From contig JAEYVB010000133.1 in the NCBI GenBank assembly GCA_023429345.1, positions 1 through 6,559 on the forward strand: a DNA stretch of 6,559 nt, written 5' to 3'. Each line of letters starts with the position of its first letter. The stretch's first letter is position 1. The notes below the pieces were generated by a model. The model was not told where the DNA came from. It saw nothing but the letters and a program-made list of their open reading frames with translations, and searched no databases. This stretch comes from Planctomycetota bacterium (GTDB lineage: Bacteria > Planctomycetota > Phycisphaerae > Phycisphaerales > UBA1924). The translations under genes were made by a program, and so were the position numbers. This document shows, one piece after another, positions 1-5,359 of this stretch.

Positions 1-15
1 CTGGTAAGCCCACAG

Positions 16-48
16 GGTCCCGGGGGAAAAGCCCCCGGGACCTTTTTT
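16..48 (+). terminator. Rho-independent terminator of an upstream gene outside the window
   Basis: An 11-bp perfect stem (GGTCCCGGGGG at 16-26 with CCCCCGGGACC at 32-42) encloses a 5-base loop and is followed directly by six T at 43-48. The T-run lies only on the right, so it ends transcription on the + strand, from a gene left of the window. It also insulates the secreted-protein gene downstream. Confidence 0.9.
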
Positions 49-83
49 ATGGGATCTGCATCGCGGCCGGCCTCAAAAAACTC

Positions 84-111
84 TTGGCATGGCCGCGTCT
101 CGGTGTATATT
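84..111 (+). promoter_or_regulatory. Probable sigma70-type promoter for the dockerin-tailed secreted protein
   Basis: TTGGCA at 84-89 matches the -35 consensus at 5 of 6 positions. TATATT at 106-111 matches the -10 consensus at 5 of 6, with a 16-base spacer. It sits between the upstream terminator and the gene, in a locally AT-richer patch. The predicted transcript start is near 118, giving a leader of about 75 bases before the ATG at 192. The reading frame can be extended back to a TTG at 84, but that codon lies within this -35 box, which argues against it as a translation start. Confidence 0.6.
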
Positions 112-177
112 CGGCCGAGCGGCCCTCTCAGCGAAGGGGGGCTTGTGTATTGGCCATTCGTATGGATCCGACCCCCG

Positions 178-185
178 AAAAGGAG
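178..185 (+). promoter_or_regulatory. Shine-Dalgarno that fixes the start at 192
   Basis: AAAAGGAG ends 6 bases before the ATG at 192 and 9 bases before a second ATG at 195. It supports starting there rather than at the in-frame ATG at 162 or the TTG at 84. A signal peptide core follows immediately. Confidence 0.75.
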
Positions 186-191
186 TTTCGA

Positions 192-1553
192 ATGATGTGC
201 CGCCTCTTGGCCCTCGCCGCCGGCGCCGCGCTGGCCGCCCCCGCCCTCGCCTCCGGCCCCGACGTCACCCTCATCGACATACAGTCGATCTCGCGGTATG
301 GCCCGGTGTCGGTGAATGGCAGCAATGTCTACGCCTTCTCCCTGGGCAGCCACACCTGCAACATCGGCAACCAGAACCTGATCTGGGCCAGCAGCGGCTC
401 CCCCGGGCTGGCGATGAACGCCTACCGCCTCCATGACGGCCGCCTGATGCAGATCGGCCTGTCCAACGCCAAGACGGCGTGCTGCGCCGCGGCCGGCGGC
501 AGCATGTGCGGCACGTGCAACGGCACGGGCGGCCAGTGGCTGGGCGTCGGCTGCCTCGACATCTACAGCTCCGGCTGGAACGCCGGCCAGACGCGCCTGG
601 CCCCGCGCTCCGCCATCAACCCGACCACCGGCGCTTTCTCCGGGTACCCGGCCACGAGCGGCGACTCGATCTACCGGCGTCTGCAAGTGAAGCAGGCCGA
701 CATGGACACCCTCGCCTACCCGGGCGCCAGCTACTTTGTGGAGGGCGTGTACGTCGGCTCCGATGATGCGGCCGCGGGCAACAGCCTGAACAACGCCACG
801 TACAAGCGCGTCAACGTCGCCGCCAACAATATGAGCCTGACCGGTCCGGCGTACTACCAGATGCCGGCGATCCGCGCGTGGCGCGATCACGGCCTGGGCG
901 CGGGCGTGCCGGACACCTCGGTCACGGTCGATTACGTGGATGTCCCGGGCGACGGGCGGTTCTTCTACGCCCACAAGGTGCGCGACCTGGGCAACGGCAC
1001 CTGGCGCTACGAGTACGCCGTGTACAACCTCACCAGCCACCGCTCCGGCGGGTCCTTCAGCGTGCCCGCGCCCACCGGCTCGACGATCACCAACATCGGC
1101 TTCAACGCCCCGGACTACCACTCCGGCGAGGTCTACAGCAACGCCGACTGGGTGAACACCTGCGGCGGGAGCGGGGTCATGTGCTGGCAGAGCCCGCAGA
1201 CCTACGCCCAGAACGCCAACACCAACGCCCTCCGCTGGGGCACGATGTACAACTTCTGGTTCGACGCCAGCACGCCGCCCACCAGCGGCACGGCAACCCT
1301 GGGCCTCTTCCGCCCCGGCACGCCCGAGAGCGTCGAGTTCCCGGTCCAGGTCCCGAGCGCCGGGGTCTGCTACGCCAACTGCGACGGCTCCACGCAGGCG
1401 CCGATCCTGAACGTCGCGGACTTCACCTGCTTCCTGCAGGAGTTCGCCGCGGGCGCCAGCTACGCCAACTGCGACGGGTCCACCGAGGTGCCGGTGCTGA
1501 ACGTCGCCGACTTCAGCTGTTTCCTGACCTCGTTCGCGGGCGGCTGCAACTAA
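192..1553 (+). CDS. Secreted protein with C-terminal GC-type dockerin-like module
   Basis: This is a 453-residue protein of unknown function, probably exported and held at the cell surface. Residues 1-20 form a clear signal peptide: Arg4, a Leu/Ala-rich core, then PALA before Ser21, a plausible signal peptidase I site. Residues about 21-390 form a conserved-looking extracellular region with many cysteines (Cys56, 97, 98, 106, 109, 121, 324, 331) likely to form disulfides. It includes a CNIGNQNL stretch (56-63), YFVEGVYV followed by DDAAAGN (181-197), and an LRWGTMYNFWFDA segment (347-359). I recall these as recurring in large families of uncharacterised planctomycete secreted proteins. Residues 393-453 are two 30-residue dockerin-like units. 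The start at 192 is chosen from the Shine-Dalgarno and signal peptide. It appears monocistronic, with its own promoter and a terminator 27 bases after the stop. No catalytic motif is visible, so I do not assign an enzymatic role. Confidence 0.88.
   Translation: MMCRLLALAAGAALAAPALASGPDVTLIDIQSISRYGPVSVNGSNVYAFSLGSHTCNIGNQNLIWASSGSPGLAMNAYRLHDGRLMQIGLSNAKTACCAAAGGSMCGTCNGTGGQWLGVGCLDIYSSGWNAGQTRLAPRSAINPTTGAFSGYPATSGDSIYRRLQVKQADMDTLAYPGASYFVEGVYVGSDDAAAGNSLNNATYKRVNVAANNMSLTGPAYYQMPAIRAWRDHGLGAGVPDTSVTVDYVDVPGDGRFFYAHKVRDLGNGTWRYEYAVYNLTSHRSGGSFSVPAPTGSTITNIGFNAPDYHSGEVYSNADWVNTCGGSGVMCWQSPQTYAQNANTNALRWGTMYNFWFDASTPPTSGTATLGLFRPGTPESVEFPVQVPSAGVCYANCDGSTQAPILNVADFTCFLQEFAAGASYANCDGSTEVPVLNVADFSCFLTSFAGGCN
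1371..1550 (+). repeat. Tandem 30-residue GC-type dockerin-like units, first secreted protein
   Basis: Two consecutive 90-base units (1371-1460 and 1461-1550) encode residues 394-423 and 424-453, with no linker and ending at the stop codon. Each begins YANCDGST, continues P.LNVADF.CFL and ends in an FA.G segment. The paired Asp/Asn-rich loops followed by a hydrophobic helix resemble duplicated calcium-binding dockerin loops. In Phycisphaerae this module is treated as an anchoring or sorting tail, which is family knowledge and not shown here. Confidence 0.85.
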
Positions 1554-1580
1554 GCCCCCCCGCTTCCACGATTTCATCCC

Positions 1581-1610
1581 ACACCCCTTGCGAGGGGTGT
1601 TTTTCTTTTT
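1581..1610 (+). terminator. Rho-independent terminator after the first secreted protein
   Basis: A perfect 8-bp stem (ACACCCCT at 1581-1588 with AGGGGTGT at 1593-1600) carries a TGCG loop. It is followed by a T-rich tail, TTTTCTTTTT, at 1601-1610. It begins 27 bases after the stop codon and separates this gene from the propeller gene downstream. Confidence 0.88.
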
Positions 1611-1626
1611 ATTCTATTCGTGCAGT

Positions 1627-1632
1627 GGAGGG
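1627..1632 (+). promoter_or_regulatory. Shine-Dalgarno that fixes the start at 1641
   Basis: GGAGGG lies 8 bases before the ATG at 1641. It falls inside the frame if translation began at the GTG at 1620, so it favours the ATG at 1641, which is also followed directly by a signal peptide. Confidence 0.7.
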
Positions 1633-1640
1633 CTCTCGCG

Positions 1641-4172
1641 ATGCGTACGCACCTGCTCAGTTGTTTGGCTTCGGTGTCGCTGGCGGCCCGTATTGCCACC
1701 GGGCAGCCGTGCGCGCCGATCTGGACCTCGCCGACGCCGGGCGGGAATCTTGACGGTGATGTATTCGGCCTGATCCAGCTCGACGGCTCACAGGTCGGCG
1801 GGCTCGAGGGCCTGGTCGCCTGCGGGCGGTTCCAGAGAGGCAGCGGGCTGCCGATCAACCGGATCGCCCACTGGGACGAGAACGCTTGGCAGCAGATGGG
1901 TGCCGGTTTCAACGAGACCGCGTACTGCATGACCATCTACGACGGCGACGGCCAGGGCCCGGAGCTGGCCATGCTCTACGTGGGGGGCGACTTCACATCG
2001 GCGGGCACGGTCCAGGCTAACCGGATCGCGCGGTGGAACGGGACCGCCTGGGAGGCGGTCGGGGCGGGGATGAACAGCACCGTCCGCGCGATGAGCCTCT
2101 ATCCCGGACCCTCGGGGCCGCTGCTGGTGGCGGGGGGCTTCTTTACGACGGCGGGCGGGAGCCCGGCCAACCGCATGGCCGCGTGGGATGGACAGGCTTG
2201 GTCGGCAGTCGGATCGGGAACCAACGGCGGCGTGCGTGCCCTGGCGGTGCGCACCGAGAACGGACAGCCGGTTCTGTATGCGGGCGGCGACTTCACACCC
2301 AACGGCGGCGGGCCCGGGTGGTACATCGCCAGGTGGGATGGACAGGCCTGGTCGGCCGCGGCCGACAACGCGCCGCCCGGGCCGGTTCGTGCGATCGCGG
2401 AGTACGACGATGGTAACGGACCGGCCCTGTACATCGGCGGCTCGGCCCCGGCGAGCGGGTATCTCGCGAGGCTAGATTCGCCGTCGTGGCAGGTGATCCC
2501 GACGCTGAACTACGGGCCCGTGTCGAGCCTCCTCGTTCATGATCCGGACGGGACAGGGCCCGTGGAGAGCGCGCTGTTCGCGGGCGGCTTCTTCTATGTC
2601 AGCGTCGCGGCCGGCCAGCCTCCGATCGGAAAGATCGCGCGGTGGGATGGGAGCGCGTGGAGCCCGGTGGTGGGCGCGACGGAGTCTCAGGACCACGTGT
2701 ATGCGCTCGCGGCGATCGACGCCGACGGCGTGGGAGGTGAAGATCCCGCGCTGTACGCGGCCGGGAAGCTCTCCTATCTCGATGTCGGCGTGAGAGGGAT
2801 CGCGATGGCGACCCCGCAGGGCTGGGGGCCGCTGGGTCGCGGCGTGACGTTCGACGACTACTTTCCCGGGCAGGTCGACGAGCTCGAGTATTTCGACCCC
2901 GACGGCGCCGGCCCGGAGCCCGCGGAGCTCTACGCCGCGGGGATGTTCCGGAAAATAGGGGGCGAGCGAGCGGTGCGGCTGGCCCGCTGGGATGGCGCGC
3001 AATGGCACGCCATGGATCATGGGATCGAGATCCAGGACGACCAGGTGAGTTCCTGGAGCGCCCCGTCGATCCGCGTGTTCAATGACGGGAGCGGAGATGC
3101 GCTGTACACGGGCGGCTTGGGCATCCGCCCCGCGGGCAGCAGCAACGCTTACAGCGGGTTTGCGAAGTGGGACGGTCTGCAATGGACGATCCTGCATCAG
3201 CTTTCCGTGTACGCCCTGACGGGTTACGACGACGGCACAGGGCCTGCGCTCTACGGGACGACCGCGGCGGTGCCGGGGAAAGTCGGCCGGTGGACGCCGG
3301 GCGGCTGGGTCCCGCTGGGCACGGGCATCCAGCAGGGCAATCACGTCGGCAATCCCTCCGTGAATGCCATGACCGTCTTCGACGATGACGGCGCCGGCCC
3401 CCGCACGGCCGGGCTGTATGTCGGTGGCTATTTCGAGATCGCCGGCGGCGTCACCACATATGGGATCGCCCGCTGGGATGCCGGCGGCTGGAGCGGGATG
3501 GGCACCGGTGTGTACCAGTTCGCCAGCCCGGGCCGCGTCGCCTCGATGTGCGCGCACGACGACGGTTCCGGACCAGCACTGTACATCGGCGGACCCTTCG
3601 AAACGGTTTCCGGCGTGCCCGCCCTGAACGTTGCCCGCTGGGACGGCACGCAATGGTCGGCGGTGGGGTCCGGTCTGCAGGGAACCATCATGGCCATGTC
3701 TTCGCAGACCGATGCGAACGGGCCCGTGCTCTATGCGGCGGGGATCTTCAACTTTGGCGGGCAAATCCACGCCTTGGCGAAATGGGATGGTCAGGTCTGG
3801 AGCGGCGGAGGCGTACTGACGTCCCACTTCCCCTATCCCGGCGGCCTCTGTCTAGCGGCCGTTGACCAGGGAAACCTGAGCGAGCAGGGTCCCGGCATGG
3901 CCCTCGGCGGCATTTTCGACTCCATGGGGGGCGTGAGCGCCAGCGGCTTTGCGCTCTGGCAGGGGTGCGAACTGGTCAGCGGCGGATGCTACGCGAACTG
4001 CGACGGCTCCTCGGTACACCCCATCCTGAACGTGGCGGATTTTACGTGCTTCCTGCAGGAGTTCGCGGCAGGCTCCGGCTATGCGAACTGCGACGGATCG
4101 ACCCAGGCGCCGGTCCTCAACGTAGCCGATTTCACCTGCTTTCTGTCTGCCTTTGCCGCCGGTTGCCGCTGA
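1641..4172 (+). CDS. Secreted Rax2/kelch-like beta-propeller repeat protein with dockerin-like tail
   Basis: This 843-residue protein is probably exported and surface-located; its ligand is unknown. Residues 1 to about 21 form a signal peptide (MRTHLLSCLASVSLAARIATG). Residues about 75-782 consist of repeats of roughly 54 residues. Each has a strand of the type IARWDG..W..VG.G, then a segment leading to an Asp/Gly-rich loop such as DPDGTGP or DDDGAGP, then LY.GG.F. The Trp-bearing strand recurs near residues 75, 129, 179, 229, 275, 331, 387, 447, 507, 548, 609, 664 and 712, with a degenerate copy at 770. The pattern resembles fungal Rax2 (cortical polarity marker) and other kelch-like propeller blades. 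The Asp-rich loops could bind calcium. Residues 783-843 are paired dockerin-like units matching those of the neighbour upstream. The start is set by GGAGGG at 1627-1632. I see no catalytic motif; adhesion or scaffolding is an inference from the fold. Confidence 0.87.
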   Translation: MRTHLLSCLASVSLAARIATGQPCAPIWTSPTPGGNLDGDVFGLIQLDGSQVGGLEGLVACGRFQRGSGLPINRIAHWDENAWQQMGAGFNETAYCMTIYDGDGQGPELAMLYVGGDFTSAGTVQANRIARWNGTAWEAVGAGMNSTVRAMSLYPGPSGPLLVAGGFFTTAGGSPANRMAAWDGQAWSAVGSGTNGGVRALAVRTENGQPVLYAGGDFTPNGGGPGWYIARWDGQAWSAAADNAPPGPVRAIAEYDDGNGPALYIGGSAPASGYLARLDSPSWQVIPTLNYGPVSSLLVHDPDGTGPVESALFAGGFFYVSVAAGQPPIGKIARWDGSAWSPVVGATESQDHVYALAAIDADGVGGEDPALYAAGKLSYLDVGVRGIAMATPQGWGPLGRGVTFDDYFPGQVDELEYFDPDGAGPEPAELYAAGMFRKIGGERAVRLARWDGAQWHAMDHGIEIQDDQVSSWSAPSIRVFNDGSGDALYTGGLGIRPAGSSNAYSGFAKWDGLQWTILHQLSVYALTGYDDGTGPALYGTTAAVPGKVGRWTPGGWVPLGTGIQQGNHVGNPSVNAMTVFDDDGAGPRTAGLYVGGYFEIAGGVTTYGIARWDAGGWSGMGTGVYQFASPGRVASMCAHDDGSGPALYIGGPFETVSGVPALNVARWDGTQWSAVGSGLQGTIMAMSSQTDANGPVLYAAGIFNFGGQIHALAKWDGQVWSGGGVLTSHFPYPGGLCLAAVDQGNLSEQGPGMALGGIFDSMGGVSASGFALWQGCELVSGGCYANCDGSSVHPILNVADFTCFLQEFAAGSGYANCDGSTQAPVLNVADFTCFLSAFAAGCR
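1863..3986 (+). repeat. About 14 degenerate propeller-blade repeats, roughly 160 bases each
   Basis: The repeats are recognisable by IARWDG/LAKWDG-type strands with a conserved Trp five or six residues later. Thirteen copies are clear and the last (FALWQGCEL, residues 770-778) is degenerate. Spacing between Trp strands runs from about 41 to 61 residues. Blades 3 and 4 stay nearly identical at DNA level around the Trp strand: TGGGATGGACAGGC at 2184-2197 and again at 2334-2347, exactly 150 bases apart. Fourteen blades would fit two seven-bladed propellers, though that is inference. Confidence 0.75.
3990..4169 (+). repeat. Tandem 30-residue GC-type dockerin-like units, propeller protein
   Basis: Two 90-base units (3990-4079 and 4080-4169) encode residues 784-813 and 814-843 and run to the stop. 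Including the preceding Cys783, the 61 residues match the C-terminus of the upstream secreted protein at 49 of 61 positions, without gaps. The second unit here (STQAPVLNVADFTCFL) is closest to the first unit of the neighbour, differing there only at Val/Ile. Confidence 0.85.
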
Positions 4173-4204
4173 CGGTTCACGGCCACGGTCCGCGCGGGGG
4201 CGTT

Positions 4205-4233
4205 TCGATAGGGGGGGCCTCCCACCCTACGAT
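4205..4233 (+). promoter_or_regulatory. Weak candidate promoter abutting the rlmN start
   Basis: TCGATA at 4205-4210 and TACGAT at 4228-4233 each match the -35 and -10 consensus at 4 of 6 positions, with a 17-base spacer. Initiation would fall near 4239-4240, on the GTG start codon itself, which would make the transcript leaderless. This fits the absence of a Shine-Dalgarno, but hexamers this weak can arise by chance. The 66-base gap also contains a run of seven G (4211-4217) and no clear terminator for the gene before it. Confidence 0.3.
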
Positions 4234-4238
4234 TCTCG

Positions 4239-5327
4239 GTGACCAGTCCCGCGACAGAGCACCCTAATCCCCTCGGCCTGACCAGCGCCCGGTTTGCCGA
4301 GGCGTACGCCCATCTGAAGGGGGAAAAGCTGGACCTGTATCGGGCGCTGTTCCGCCGCGGCCGCGAGGACCTGCCGGGCTTCGAACTAGGGCCGATCGTC
4401 CGGGAGCACCGCGAAGACCATCCCGAGGGGCAGGTCGTCAAGTTCGTCCAAGATGTCGGGCCCGGCACGGACGGGAGGGGCCGTCTGGAAACCGAGTCGG
4501 TCCTGATCCCGATGATCGGACGGGGCGGGGCCGGGGGGCCGGAGACGCATTACACGCTCTGCGTCTCGAGCCAGGTCGGCTGCGCCATGGGCTGCGGCTT
4601 CTGCGAGACGGCCCAGATGGGCCTGATCCGGTCGCTGACGCCGGCGGAGATCGTGGGGCAGTGGTTCGCCGCGGTTCACCGGATCGGCATCCGCCCGCGG
4701 AACATGGTCTTCATGGGCATGGGCGAGCCCATGGACAACATCGAGAACGTTATTCAGGCGATTGCGGTCCTGATTGACGACAACGGCCCGGCGATGGCCG
4801 TCTCGAAGATCACCGTTTCGACGGTGGGGCGAGTGGACGGCATCCGGCGCCTGGCGGAGCAGGTGGCAAAGCCGGGGTGGCACCGGCTGGGGCTGGCGCT
4901 CTCGATCAATGCCCCCAACGACGAGGTCCGTTCCGGGCTCATGCCCATCAACCGCAAGTACCCCATGGCGGACCTGAAGGCCGCCCTCAAGGCCTGGCCC
5001 AGGTTCGGGCAGGCCAAGTTCTGCCTGGAGTACGTCCTGATCCCGGGGGTCAACGATTCCCCTGACCACGCCCGCGCGTTGGCCGAGTACGTGCGGGGGC
5101 TCCCGGCCTGCGTTAACCTGATCCCGTACAACCCGCGCCGAAACTCGCCGTGGCCGGCTCCCACTGAAGAGTCGGTGACGGCGTTCATGAGCGTCCTGGC
5201 CGGAGCGGGCGCGTACGTCAAGCGGCGTAGAACCAAGGGCCGGGACATGATGGGAGCCTGCGGGCAGCTCGGCAATCCGGAGATTCGAAGGCGGCGTTTC
5301 GTTGGGGTGACCGTGTCGGCCGACTAA
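4239..5327 (+). CDS. rlmN: RlmN-family 23S rRNA (adenine2503-C2)-methyltransferase, radical SAM
   Basis: This 362-residue cytoplasmic protein belongs to the RlmN/Cfr radical-SAM family. RlmN methylates C2 of A2503 in 23S rRNA and, in E. coli, also A37 of some tRNAs. The iron-sulfur cluster motif CAMGCGFC supplies Cys115, Cys119 and Cys122. Cys108 in TLCVSSQVGC matches catalytic Cys118 of E. coli RlmN, and Cys341 in ACGQL matches the methyl-carrying Cys355, so the full catalytic set is present. Other family segments are GMGEPMDN (160-167), KITVSTVG (190-197), SINAPNDEVRSGLMPINRKY (222-241) and NLIPYNP (293-299). The N-terminal region (1 to about 90) is divergent, and a Gly-rich stretch (94-100) precedes the core. 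The start is a GTG with no Shine-Dalgarno; an in-frame TAG at 4209 leaves no better upstream start. The gene downstream begins 32 bases later, so the two may be co-transcribed. RlmN rather than Cfr is favoured by general housekeeping features, not proven. Confidence 0.92.
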   Translation: MTSPATEHPNPLGLTSARFAEAYAHLKGEKLDLYRALFRRGREDLPGFELGPIVREHREDHPEGQVVKFVQDVGPGTDGRGRLETESVLIPMIGRGGAGGPETHYTLCVSSQVGCAMGCGFCETAQMGLIRSLTPAEIVGQWFAAVHRIGIRPRNMVFMGMGEPMDNIENVIQAIAVLIDDNGPAMAVSKITVSTVGRVDGIRRLAEQVAKPGWHRLGLALSINAPNDEVRSGLMPINRKYPMADLKAALKAWPRFGQAKFCLEYVLIPGVNDSPDHARALAEYVRGLPACVNLIPYNPRRNSPWPAPTEESVTAFMSVLAGAGAYVKRRRTKGRDMMGACGQLGNPEIRRRRFVGVTVSAD

Positions 5328-5359
5328 AGGGGCGGCGGGCCATTCTGCCCGGCGCGTCG

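Noticed and set aside
84..191. N-terminal extension of the first secreted protein to the TTG at 84 or the ATG at 162
   Set aside because: The TTG lies in the probable -35 box, the extension would bury the signal peptide, and the Shine-Dalgarno at 178-185 points to 192.
1588..1615. Promoter-like pair TTGCGA - 16 bases - TATTCT overlapping the terminator
   Set aside because: Each hexamer matches consensus at only 4 of 6 positions, and both lie in the hairpin and its T-tail, where AT-rich matches are expected. The propeller gene must have some promoter or read-through, but I cannot place it with confidence.
2472..3827. Long open frame on the minus strand inside the propeller gene
   Set aside because: It is fully contained within the repeat gene, and its composition mirrors codon bias of the + strand. 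It shows no signal peptide, domain or Shine-Dalgarno.
4194..4227. G-runs (five at 4194-4198, seven at 4211-4217) followed by CCTCCCACCC
   Set aside because: Considered as a terminator hairpin, a phase-variable tract or an attachment site. There is no T-run, the pairing is imperfect, the tract lies outside coding sequence, and no flanking repeat is seen.
4522..4538. G-quadruplex-like cluster GGGGCGGGGCCGGGGGG
   Set aside because: There are only three separate runs of G in a strongly GC-rich coding region, and the cluster is explained by the Gly-rich residues it encodes.
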